DNA of 35,696 nt from Kofleriaceae bacterium (lineage in GTDB: Bacteria > Myxococcota_A > Polyangia > Haliangiales > Haliangiaceae): contig JANXOP010000116.1 of the NCBI GenBank assembly GCA_025357755.1, positions 1-35,696 of the forward strand, read 5' to 3'. Within the stretch, counting starts at the first letter, position 1. Every line of letters starts with the position of its first letter. Under the pieces are notes generated by a model. It worked only from the letters and a program-made list of their open reading frames with translations, did not search any database and was not told where the DNA came from. Below, piece after piece: positions 6,753 through 14,214 of the stretch. The position numbers and the translations under genes were made by a program.

Positions 6753-7973
6753 GTGGCGGCCGATACACCTCACATGGTCGCCACCTGGGACCCGATCCAA
6801 ATCGCCGACGTCGTGCTCGATGCTGCGCTCGCAGCGGGCGCCGACGCGGTCGTGATCGAGCCCGCCCAACACCTGGATCGCTACACGATCGCGGTCACCC
6901 GCAACGGCGAGATCCTCGCGGTCTCCGGGATCGAGTCACAGCTCGCGATCCACGCGATCGCGCGGCTCGGCTATGTCTGTCAGGTCGATCCGGCGGCGAA
7001 GCGCACGTCGACCGGTCGAACCCGCGTGCGGTCGTGCGACACCCAGAAAGAGCTCGTCGTCACGATCGCGCCCGGCGCTCGGCCGCGCGCCGAGCTGATC
7101 TTCGTTGCCCCTGGCGAGAAGCCGAGCGATCAGGAACCGATCAGCGGCGAGCGCGTCGGGCACTATCAGATCCTTCATCGCATCGGTGCCGGTGGCATGG
7201 GCGATGTCTACGAGGTCGAGCACGTCACGCTCCGCCGTCGCGCCGCCCTCAAGATCCTGCAGCGCGAGGTCAGCTCGCGCGATGCCGGCTCGAGCGATCG
7301 CTTCTTGCTCGAGGCGCAAGCGACCGCGCGGATCCGCAGCCCGCACGTCGTCGAGATCCACGACTTCGGCTACCTCGCCGATGGCCGGCCCTACTTCGTG
7401 ATGGAGCTGCTCACCGCCTCGAGCCTCGCGGATTCGCTCGACCTCGGTGCGCTGTCGATTCCTGGAGCGCTCTCGATCGCGCGGCAGATCGCGGAAGGCC
7501 TCGTCGCCGCGCACGCGCAAGGCGTGGTCCATGCCGATGTCTCGCCGATGAACGTGCTCGTCGAGCATGGCCACGCGAAGTTGATCGATTTCGGGCTCGC
7601 ACAGCTCCGTGAACTTCGCAAAGAAGGCGAGACCACGAACGAGATCACGGGCACGCCGAGCTACGTGTCGCCCGAGCAGCTGCAAGGCCAGCCCGCCACC
7701 GAGGCCTCCGATCAGTACTCGCTCGGCTGCTTGTTGTTCGAGATGCTCTCGGGACACCCGCCGTTCGAAGGCGACACGATGACCGAGATCTGCATCGGTC
7801 ACGTCCGCAAGCCCGCGCCCCGCGCGACCGCGGTCCACGGCACGGTCTCGCCTGCCCTCGCGCTGGTCGTCGCGCGCTGCCTCGCGAAGGATCCGAGCAA
7901 GCGCTACTCGTCGATCAGGGCGCTCGCCGATGCCCTTGCCGCGGTCGAGAAGTCGCCCGAGAGATCGTCATGA
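6753..7973 (+). CDS. Ser/Thr protein kinase with GspE/PilB N2-like N-terminal domain
   Basis: About 400 residues. The numbering here starts at the ATG at 6774; a GTG at 6753, 7 nt after TAGATT (6740-6745), is an equally plausible leaderless start. Residues 8-112 resemble the N2 domain of type II secretion/type IV pilus ATPases: ALAAGADAVVIEP versus GASDIHIEP, RYTIAVTRNGEIL versus the RxRxDG strand, then KRTSTGRTRVRS and ELVVTIAPGARPRAELIF. No Walker A follows. The kinase domain is complete: IGAGGMGDVYEVEH (137-150), K160, E180, HADVSPMN (253-260, with H253, D255, N260), DFG (272-274) and GTPSYVSPEQ. HRD is HAD, so it is a non-RD kinase not expected to need activation-loop phosphorylation. No transmembrane segment. 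It overlaps the receiver gene by 4 nt. Confidence 0.88.
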   Translation: MAADTPHMVATWDPIQIADVVLDAALAAGADAVVIEPAQHLDRYTIAVTRNGEILAVSGIESQLAIHAIARLGYVCQVDPAAKRTSTGRTRVRSCDTQKELVVTIAPGARPRAELIFVAPGEKPSDQEPISGERVGHYQILHRIGAGGMGDVYEVEHVTLRRRAALKILQREVSSRDAGSSDRFLLEAQATARIRSPHVVEIHDFGYLADGRPYFVMELLTASSLADSLDLGALSIPGALSIARQIAEGLVAAHAQGVVHADVSPMNVLVEHGHAKLIDFGLAQLRELRKEGETTNEITGTPSYVSPEQLQGQPATEASDQYSLGCLLFEMLSGHPPFEGDTMTEICIGHVRKPAPRATAVHGTVSPALALVVARCLAKDPSKRYSSIRALADALAAVEKSPERSS

Positions 7974-8542
7974 CCGCTCCCACGATCGTCTGCGTCGACG
8001 ACGACGCTGAAGTCGCGCGCACGATCGCGCGCACCCTCAAGCGCGAACACCTGATCACGATGTCGACGACCGAGCCCGAAGAGGCGCTCGAGTGGATCCT
8101 CGACAACGACGTCGCGGTCCTGGTGTCCGACTTCGAGATGCCGCTGATGAATGGCATCGAGCTCGCCGCGCGCGTCAAGCTGATGCGCCCCTCGACGGTA
8201 CGCATCCTGATGACCGCGCATGTCACGGCGGACACCGCGGTGATGGGGATCAACAAGGGAGGCGTGTTCCGCTTCGTGCCAAAACCGTTCGAGATCGGCG
8301 CGCTCGCCGCGGTCGTGCACGAAGGCGTCTCCCATCACCACGAGCTGACCGCGATCGCGAGCGAGCGCGAGCAGGTCGTGCGCCGCAGTCGCGTGACCAG
8401 CGAGCTCGAAGCGCGGTTTCCGCTGCTGACTCAGCCGGTCCGCGCGCTCGATGGCGCGTATGTCGTACGCCGCAGCCCGAACGAGACCTACGAGGGCCTC
8501 GGCCTCGACGCGCTGCTCGCGCTGCGCCATCGCGCGAAGTAG
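7970..8542 (+). CDS. Response-regulator receiver protein with uncharacterised C-terminal tail
   Basis: 190 residues. Residues 4-122 form a complete receiver domain: acidic cluster DDD (10-12), phospho-acceptor D54 in LVSDFEMP, T82 in LMTAH, and K105 in VPKPF. The FRFVPKPFE signature is typical of receivers paired with hybrid kinases or HD-GYP proteins. The tail (123-190) begins with HHHELTAIASEREQVVRRSR, a helical linker, and ends YEGLGLDALLALRHRAK; no DNA-binding or enzymatic output domain is visible. The ATGA overlap with the Ser/Thr kinase shows translational coupling, so the kinase probably signals through or alongside this receiver. Its stop codon abuts that of the opposing carotenoid oxygenase gene (8542/8543). 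Confidence 0.9.
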   Translation: MTAPTIVCVDDDAEVARTIARTLKREHLITMSTTEPEEALEWILDNDVAVLVSDFEMPLMNGIELAARVKLMRPSTVRILMTAHVTADTAVMGINKGGVFRFVPKPFEIGALAAVVHEGVSHHHELTAIASEREQVVRRSRVTSELEARFPLLTQPVRALDGAYVVRRSPNETYEGLGLDALLALRHRAK

Positions 8543-10009
8543 TTACAGCGTGCCCGCAGGCGCCCAGCAGGCGTGCGTACCGCTCGAGATCCGTTGCGGC
8601 AGCGCGACCTTGGCGATCGGCCCGGCGTCGATGTGTCGAGCGTCGAACACGTGACATTCGGAGCGATCGCGCTCGATGTCGGTCGTGAACGTGACGAGCC
8701 ACCCGTCGTCTTCTTGCGAAGCACCGGGCCTCGGTGCCATCGGCGCCTCCGAGGCGTACACGCCCTCCTCGTACTGGAACCGCTGCCGTGCGCCGGTCTC
8801 CATGTCGTAGCGCACGAGGCCGTCGAACAAGAACCACCCCTCGGGCGCGGTCATCGACCACGCGTAGCGATGCTTGCGGCCGGGCTTGTGGTAGTTCAGC
8901 GACGGAAACTCCGAGATGTCTTCGAACAGGCGCTCTTCCGTGCATTTGCCGGTTCGCAGATCCAGCCGCCAGCGATGCGGCCGCGCCATCATCGCGTGCA
9001 GATCGACCATCTTCTTGAGTCCTGCGTAGGGGCCATCCGCCGGATCGGGGCGAGGCATCGGATCGGACTGAAAATAGCCATCGAGGATGATCGCGTCGCC
9101 CTCCTCGTACGCATTGATGAAGTGCAGCACGTAGGTCGGAGCAGCTTCGAACCAGCGAATGTCTCCGCCTCGACGCGGCACCACGCCGAAGCGCGACGGC
9201 AGATCGTGCATCTTCGGGCGATACACGCCCTTCGCGATTAGGTCAGCATCCCACGCGAGCGGGAAGTCGTTGAGGATCGCGTAGTGCTCGGTGAAGGCCA
9301 TGTCGTGCGGCAGGCGCGGACCAGGCAAGGGAATCGGCTGGTGATGGACGAGCGTGCCCTTCGGATCGACGAGGCCGTAGTGCATGTACGGCGCTTCGGT
9401 CGAGTAGCTGAAGAACATCAGCTCGCCAGTGACCGGATCGAGCTTGGGATGCGCCGAGATGCCGGTCGCCGGGACCCATGGTGCCTTGCCGCGGTTATCG
9501 AGCGCTTGTGGCGTGAGCTGATACGCATCACCGCACTGATAGAACGTGGTGAGCGCCATGCCGTTGTGAACGACCACGTCGGTCGATGACGCATCCTTCA
9601 TCCTGCCGCGCGCGCCCCAGCCTTCGCGCTGCGACTTCGCGGGCGATTCGATGATGCCCGCCCACAGCGGCGCCTTCGCCTCGAGCTCGGCCGCGAGCCC
9701 CTCGGTCCGAACGAACCGGTTGCGATAGCTCGCGCGACCGTTCGCGAACCGGATCGAATGGACCATGCCGTCGCCATCGAACGGGTGGTAGCGACCGATC
9801 GAGGGCAGCACCGGATTCTCGGTGTTGCGCAGGTACACGCCGTCGAGGCCTTCGGGCAACGTGCCTTCGACGACCTCCAGCTCGTCGGCGTCGTACTCGA
9901 TCTCGTTCGGCGTCCACGCGCCGGTCCGATAGGGATGATCGTCCCCAGCGGGCAACCCCGTGGGAATCCTGCCGACCTCGCGCGCGTGCATCGGCAAAGC
10001 GTAACCCAT
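8543..10009 (-). CDS. Carotenoid cleavage oxygenase (RPE65/CCD family)
   Basis: 488-residue non-haem iron oxygenase that cleaves carotenoid, apocarotenoid or stilbene double bonds. The four iron-ligand histidines are in their family contexts: H187 (GISAHPKLDP), H235 (LPHDMAFTEHY), H296 (YVLHFINAYEEGD) and H479 (SSGTHACW). Other hallmarks are YLRNTENP, YHPFDGDGMVHSIRF, and ISEFPSLNY, which holds second-shell acidic residues. No signal peptide. ATG at 10009 lies 6 nt after the thiolase stop; an in-frame ATG at 9991 is an alternative. It is the last gene of a five-gene minus-strand cluster, suggesting that its cleavage product is processed by the neighbouring thiolase or hydrolase. The substrate cannot be told from sequence; lignostilbene-type activity is the main alternative. 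Confidence 0.93.
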   Translation of the reverse strand: MGYALPMHAREVGRIPTGLPAGDDHPYRTGAWTPNEIEYDADELEVVEGTLPEGLDGVYLRNTENPVLPSIGRYHPFDGDGMVHSIRFANGRASYRNRFVRTEGLAAELEAKAPLWAGIIESPAKSQREGWGARGRMKDASSTDVVVHNGMALTTFYQCGDAYQLTPQALDNRGKAPWVPATGISAHPKLDPVTGELMFFSYSTEAPYMHYGLVDPKGTLVHHQPIPLPGPRLPHDMAFTEHYAILNDFPLAWDADLIAKGVYRPKMHDLPSRFGVVPRRGGDIRWFEAAPTYVLHFINAYEEGDAIILDGYFQSDPMPRPDPADGPYAGLKKMVDLHAMMARPHRWRLDLRTGKCTEERLFEDISEFPSLNYHKPGRKHRYAWSMTAPEGWFLFDGLVRYDMETGARQRFQYEEGVYASEAPMAPRPGASQEDDGWLVTFTTDIERDRSECHVFDARHIDAGPIAKVALPQRISSGTHACWAPAGTL

Positions 10010-10015
10010 CGCCCG

Positions 10016-11221
10016 CTACACGCCGATGACGAAGCTGACGATCGTCGTCGCGGAACCACCGAGGTTCAGGGTCTGGACGGTGGTCGCGCCGTCGACCTGG
10101 GTCGCACCCGCGGCACCAGAGACTTGCAAGGCCGCATCGAGCGCCATCCGCACGCCGGTCGCACCGACCGGATGCCCACCGCCGATCAAACCACCGCTGG
10201 GATTGATCGGGGTCGCCCCGGTTTTCTGGGTCGCGCCACTCTCGATCGCCTTCCACGACTCGCCGGGCGCGGTCAGCCCGAGGTGATCGATCGCGAGGTA
10301 CTCGGTGGTGGTGAAGCAATCGTGGACCTCGTACGCCGAGATCCGGTGCTTGCCACGGTTCGCGCGCCGGCGCGCATCGTTCGCGGCGGTCGCGACGTGC
10401 GGCGCGAGCAGGCCACCGCTCGCACTGCGATCGAGCTTCGCTTGCAAGGGCAGGCCAGCCGTCGTGTGCCCCCAGCCCAGGATCCGCGGCACGCTCGCGA
10501 GGTCGCGGCCGCGCCTGGCGGCCCAGCCTTCGGCGAAGCGCGGTGATGCGACCACGATCGCCGCACCGCCATCGGTGACCTGCGCGCAGTCGTAGCGGCG
10601 CAGCCGGCCCTCGATCACGGGATTCTTCTCGGCGTTGTCGAAGGCATCGAGGGTCCACGTGCGGGTCTGCGCGTGCGGGTTGACCTTCGCGTTCGCGAAG
10701 TTCTTCTGCGCGATCGCATCGAGGTGACGATGATCGAGCCCCCAGCGCTCGGCGTACGCATCGCCGAGCTTCGAGAACATGTTCGGCCACAAGAACTTCG
10801 CGTCCTGACCTTCATGGCCGATCCAGGCGGCGGCACCGAGATAGCGCGCGGCATCGGCACCCGAGACATTGCGCTCCTGCTCGACGCCGAGGACGAGCGC
10901 GACATCGTAGTGACCCGCGGCGAGCTCGGCCATCGCAGCGAGGATCGCGATCGAGCCCGAAGCACACGCAGCTTCGTGGCGCGCGGCCGGGATGCCCCAG
11001 AGCTCCGGGCGCACGGTTGCGGGCATCGCGCCGAGCTGGCCTTGGCCCGTGAACAGCTGACCGAAGGCGTTGCCGACGTGGATCACTCCGATGTCGCTCG
11101 CGGCGACCTGTGCCTCGGCGAAGGCGCCATCGACGAGCTCGCCGACGAGCTCCGCGACCTCGAGTTGCTCGCGAGCGAGGTGACGCGAGAAGTCACTTTG
11201 AACGCCACCGAGGATGAACAT
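10016..11221 (-). CDS. SCP2-type thiolase (acetyl-CoA acetyltransferase-like)
   Basis: 401 residues. Catalytic features: nucleophile C86 in EAACASGSIA, EVHDCFTTTE (H300) and NPSGGLIGGGHPVGATG (H350). The classical thiolase C-terminal Cys motif is replaced by LNLGGSAT, as usual in the SCP2/SCPx branch, which cleaves branched or sterol-side-chain 3-oxoacyl-CoA, or in some members has lost cleavage activity. Predicted cytoplasmic. The stop of the upstream hydrolase is 9 nt before the start and the carotenoid oxygenase begins 6 nt after the stop, so cotranscription is very likely. In this context a role in breaking down an isoprenoid or apocarotenoid acyl-CoA is reasonable inference, but no CoA ligase is in the cluster to make such a substrate. 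Confidence 0.92.
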   Translation of the reverse strand: MFILGGVQSDFSRHLAREQLEVAELVGELVDGAFAEAQVAASDIGVIHVGNAFGQLFTGQGQLGAMPATVRPELWGIPAARHEAACASGSIAILAAMAELAAGHYDVALVLGVEQERNVSGADAARYLGAAAWIGHEGQDAKFLWPNMFSKLGDAYAERWGLDHRHLDAIAQKNFANAKVNPHAQTRTWTLDAFDNAEKNPVIEGRLRRYDCAQVTDGGAAIVVASPRFAEGWAARRGRDLASVPRILGWGHTTAGLPLQAKLDRSASGGLLAPHVATAANDARRRANRGKHRISAYEVHDCFTTTEYLAIDHLGLTAPGESWKAIESGATQKTGATPINPSGGLIGGGHPVGATGVRMALDAALQVSGAAGATQVDGATTVQTLNLGGSATTIVSFVIGV

Positions 11222-11230
11222 CCGAGGAGC

Positions 11231-12022
11231 TTACTTCTTCTTTTTGGCGAAGATCTCGTCGAAGAACGAGCGCATCGCGGCCCACGACCGTGCATCGGCG
11301 ACCGGGTCGTACGCGCAGCCCTTGCTAACGTCGGTGCCCGCGGTTTGATCGGTGAAGCAGTGGACCGCGCCACCGTACTCGACGAGCTGCCAGTCGACCT
11401 TCGCATCGGCGAGCTCCTTGTGGAACGCCGTGAAGTCGGCGGGCGATTCGTAGGGATCCGCGGCGCCGTGGAGCACGAGCAGCTTGCCCTTGATGTTCTT
11501 GGCATCCGCCGGCGCTGGCGAATCGAGACCGCCGTGGAAGGTCACGATGCCGTTGACACTCGTGCCACTGCGCGCGAGCTCGAGCGCGGTCGTACCACCG
11601 AAGCAGAAGCCGATCGCGGCGGTCTTCCCGCTCTCGACGGTCGGCTGCGCGAGCATCGCGGTGTAGCCCGCGTTGACGCGCTGGCGAAGCAGCTTGCGAT
11701 CGCCCTTGTACCTGCCCGCGAGCTTGCCGGCCTCGTCGGGGCTCTTCGGGCGCACGCCCTTGCCGTAGATGTCGACCGCGAACGCGGTGTAGCCGAGCCC
11801 CGCGAGCATGTCGGCGCGCTTCTTCGCATTGTCGTCGAGGCCCATCCACGCGTGGACGACGAGGATGCCGGGGCGCTTGCCCTTGATCGCATCGTCATAG
11901 CTCAGGTAGCCCTCGAGGACGGTATCGCCGTCCTTGTACTCGACGAGCTGGGACTTCACTTTCGCGTGCGCCGAGACGGCGAGCGCCATCACGACGAACA
12001 TGGCAACGACGACGGTCTTCAT
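11231..12022 (-). CDS. Exported dienelactone hydrolase-family protein
   Basis: 263 residues. The GTG/ATG choice is settled by a clear signal peptide beginning at the ATG at 12022: MKTVVVAMFVVMALAVSAHA, cleaved after residue 20; the frame is open further upstream but codes for nothing sensible. The alpha/beta-hydrolase triad of dienelactone hydrolases is intact: C140 in GFCFGG, D189 in GAADPYE and H221 in AVHCF. The Cys nucleophile distinguishes it from ordinary esterases. It ends with a lysine run (AKKKK). Classic members open muconolactone-type rings; secreted members of unknown substrate are common. It sits between a 70-aa membrane protein and the thiolase in a minus-strand cluster. Export makes direct chemistry with the cytoplasmic thiolase unlikely, so any shared pathway would cross the membrane. 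Confidence 0.88.
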   Translation of the reverse strand: MKTVVVAMFVVMALAVSAHAKVKSQLVEYKDGDTVLEGYLSYDDAIKGKRPGILVVHAWMGLDDNAKKRADMLAGLGYTAFAVDIYGKGVRPKSPDEAGKLAGRYKGDRKLLRQRVNAGYTAMLAQPTVESGKTAAIGFCFGGTTALELARSGTSVNGIVTFHGGLDSPAPADAKNIKGKLLVLHGAADPYESPADFTAFHKELADAKVDWQLVEYGGAVHCFTDQTAGTDVSKGCAYDPVADARSWAAMRSFFDEIFAKKKK

Positions 12023-12042
12023 GACCGGAGCATGCCCTCGGG

Positions 12043-12255
12043 TCAGTGACGCAGCAAGACGCCGTTGACTTCGGTGGATGGCGGGCGCGGTGGCATCAGC
12101 TTTTTTGGGAGCGGCTTGGGCATCCCGAGGTTCGTGCATTGGAGCAGCACGAGCGTGACCACGGTGATCAGGAACACGCTCGCGATCACGATACGGCGCC
12201 CCGTGAGCTTCTGTTGCTCCGCGTGTCGTTCGACGACGTCTTCGAGGCGACCCAC
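12043..12255 (-). CDS. Small single-pass membrane protein (70 aa)
   Basis: 70 residues from the GTG at 12255: MGRLEDVVERHAEQQKL, then one membrane helix (RIVIASVFLITVVTLVLLQC) and a Pro/Lys-rich tail (PKPLPKKLMPPRPP). The frame is open upstream to 12381, but that part is Ser/Arg-rich antisense-like coding inside the preceding gene, so the GTG 16 nt after the preceding stop codon is preferred. It lies between the eight-helix membrane protein and the hydrolase, all on the minus strand with gaps of 16 and 20 nt. It could be a small subunit of the larger membrane protein. No family recognised. Confidence 0.65.
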   Translation of the reverse strand: MGRLEDVVERHAEQQKLTGRRIVIASVFLITVVTLVLLQCTNLGMPKPLPKKLMPPRPPSTEVNGVLLRH

Positions 12256-12271
12256 GGCACCCAGCTTAGCG

Positions 12272-13525
12272 CTACGCGGTGAACACGTCGAGCTTGCGCT
12301 CGGACTCGCGCAGCAACAGCTCGTGGCGCGGATCCGGGACCGCCTTTTGGCGGAAGTGGCCCATCGCCGCGACGATCGCATCGGTGCCGATCAAGGTATC
12401 GAGCAACACGTTCGAGACCACGCCGAGCACGCTCGAGACCACGCGCCACGGGCCGAGGTTGAGTGCCTTGATGAAATCGGCGAGGCCATAGACCATGAAC
12501 ACCATCGAGACGACGAGGATGCCGATGTACATCATCCAGGTCTTGTGGACCTTCTCGTGGGCTTCGTCGTGGGTGAGCGGCACCGTGAGCCGCCGGCCCG
12601 AGATCGCGATGAAGACCTGCGCGATCAGGAGGCCCGCATTCCCCGCGACGAAGAACCAGCTGCCGGTGACCTGATACGGAACGAGCACGATGATGTACGC
12701 GAACAGCGCGTAGAACGGCGCCGCGAGCATCATCAGCCAGCCCGGCGCGGTCGTGCCCGGGAACAAGAGCTTCGTCACGATCGAGGCGCGGATCAGCCCC
12801 GGCATCAGCGAGATGATCTTGGGGCCGAGCGCGAGCAGGGCGTTGAGGCCAAAGGCGAGGCCGACGATCATCCGCAAGTTGTGCTTGGTCGCGAGTGGAA
12901 TCGATCCCAGCTTCGCGGCGTCGACCATCTGCTCCCAGTTCGTGATCACGTTGCGGAACGGGAACAGGTAGACGATGAACGGTGCGAGGAAGTAGAGCCC
13001 CCACGCGAAGAACAGGATCCGCCGCTGTCGCCGCCACTGCGCCCAGTTCTTGAGCTGATCGAACGCGACGAGGCAGAACAGGCCCTCGGCGAACGCCGGC
13101 AGCATCTGAAAGATCCGTGCGGCGGTCGGCAGCTTCGGGCCATCGAACGATTCGAGGAAGCGCGAGACCGTCAGCGGGATAAAGATCAACGCGACGAGCA
13201 GCAGCACCGAGCGGCGCCAGGCGAGGAAGGCTTGCTGATCTGGATCGATGATGTGGCGCGCCTCGGACTCGAGCGTGTGGCGCTCCGAGGGCAACACCTC
13301 GTCGGCGAGGATGTTCAGGCGATAGCCGCGCTTCATCGAGATGCCGAGAAAGCTCCGGGTCAGGAGCTCGGCCTTCTGGTTCGTCACGGGCCTGACGAGC
13401 GCGGCCGCGAGCTCCGGGATGCTGGGCGCGGGTGGGTGCTCGGCCTGGGGAGCGGCCGAGGCCGAAGCTGGATCGACGGCGCCCATTCCGAGGTGCGTTC
13501 GATGTGACTCGTCGCTGTCCGGCAT
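12272..13525 (-). CDS. Polytopic membrane protein of unknown function
   Basis: 417 residues. A Pro/Ala-rich cytosolic N-terminus (1-100) precedes about eight predicted helices (near 106-122, 138-156, 169-190, 218-240, 262-285, 288-308, 330-350 and 360-385) and a charged C-terminal tail (RHELLLRESERKLDVFTA). A histidine/acidic loop, LTHDEAHEKVHK (317-328), precedes helix 7 and could bind metal; that is speculation. I recognise no transporter signature. It is the first gene of a five-gene cluster (membrane protein, small membrane protein, hydrolase, thiolase, carotenoid oxygenase). It diverges from the gene at 13549 with only 23 bp between the two start codons; TATAGT at 13541-13536 is a likely -10, implying a leader of a few nt. 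Confidence 0.8.
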   Translation of the reverse strand: MPDSDESHRTHLGMGAVDPASASAAPQAEHPPAPSIPELAAALVRPVTNQKAELLTRSFLGISMKRGYRLNILADEVLPSERHTLESEARHIIDPDQQAFLAWRRSVLLLVALIFIPLTVSRFLESFDGPKLPTAARIFQMLPAFAEGLFCLVAFDQLKNWAQWRRQRRILFFAWGLYFLAPFIVYLFPFRNVITNWEQMVDAAKLGSIPLATKHNLRMIVGLAFGLNALLALGPKIISLMPGLIRASIVTKLLFPGTTAPGWLMMLAAPFYALFAYIIVLVPYQVTGSWFFVAGNAGLLIAQVFIAISGRRLTVPLTHDEAHEKVHKTWMMYIGILVVSMVFMVYGLADFIKALNLGPWRVVSSVLGVVSNVLLDTLIGTDAIVAAMGHFRQKAVPDPRHELLLRESERKLDVFTA

Positions 13526-13535
13526 GTCGGCGGCG

Positions 13536-13545
13536 ACTATAGATT
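13536..13545. promoter_or_regulatory. Back-to-back -10 elements sharing the palindrome CTATAG
   Basis: The 23-bp gap between divergent start codons (13525 minus, 13549 plus) holds CTATAG (13537-13542). Read on the plus strand it gives TATAGA (13538-13543), 5 nt before the ATG; read on the minus strand it gives TATAGT (13541-13536), 10 nt before that ATG. Both genes would then have leaderless or nearly leaderless mRNAs and compete for the same few base pairs. No -35 match is obvious on either side. Confidence 0.5.
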
Positions 13546-13548
13546 AAG

Positions 13549-14214
13549 ATGCACGGAGTGAGGCTCGTCAGCTGGCTCTTGATCGTCGCTGCGGCCGTGA
13601 CCGCGCTCGGCGTGGTCATGCCGGTGGTCGAGGCGCCGCTCGGCGGTCGCGTGATGAGCAAGCGCGAGACGTTGTCGCTGCGCGGTGCCGCGAGCCATCG
13701 CAAGCTCGTGCGCCGGCTGCTCGCCGCCTACCACGGCAGCCACGCGACCCAGGTCGGCGGCACCGTGATCGGCAAGGTGCTGCCCCACGCGGGACGCGCG
13801 AAGGAGTATCTCGGCGATGCGAGCGACGCGATGGAGACCTTGTCGGGGGTAAGCGATGACGACATCACGCACGCGGGCACGGCGCTCGTGGCGCTGACCT
13901 GGTTCGTGCTCGGGCTGTGCGGCCTCCTGATCGCGCTGGTCTTCTTCGACGCGGTCAACGGCCGCTATCAGCGCGGACGCGTGATCGGGGCGATGATCCT
14001 CGCGGTGCTCGTCGCGGCGGTCGCGATCGCTATCCGGATCGGCTGTGGGCTCGTGGTGTTCGAGGCCAACGACGAGGTGGGTAGTACTTGGGCCTCACTC
14101 GGCTACGGCGCGACCCTGATGCCGATCGCCGCGCTCGTCGCGGTCGGTTCGGCGATCGCGCTGCTCGTGATGCTCGTGCGGGGCCGTACGCGTGCTAGCG
14201 TGCGCGCCGCGTGA
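13549..14214 (+). CDS. Four-helix membrane protein upstream of hybrid kinase
   Basis: 221 residues. Predicted helices at about 6-26, 111-133, 146-171 and 188-210; residues 27-110 form a soluble, probably periplasmic loop (contains KRETLSLRGAASHRKLVRRL and SDDDITHAG). The C-terminus is Arg-rich and cytosolic (RGRTRASVRAA). It shares 4 nt (GTGA) with the histidine kinase gene downstream, so the two are translationally coupled. The kinase has no membrane helix of its own, so this protein may supply the membrane input; that is inference from context. No named family recognised. Confidence 0.75.
   Translation: MHGVRLVSWLLIVAAAVTALGVVMPVVEAPLGGRVMSKRETLSLRGAASHRKLVRRLLAAYHGSHATQVGGTVIGKVLPHAGRAKEYLGDASDAMETLSGVSDDDITHAGTALVALTWFVLGLCGLLIALVFFDAVNGRYQRGRVIGAMILAVLVAAVAIAIRIGCGLVVFEANDEVGSTWASLGYGATLMPIAALVAVGSAIALLVMLVRGRTRASVRAA

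Noticed and set aside
12186-13703. 505-residue minus-strand frame overlapping the membrane protein
   Set aside because: Arg/Pro-rich shifted frame of the true gene at 12272-13525, which has eight proper membrane helices.
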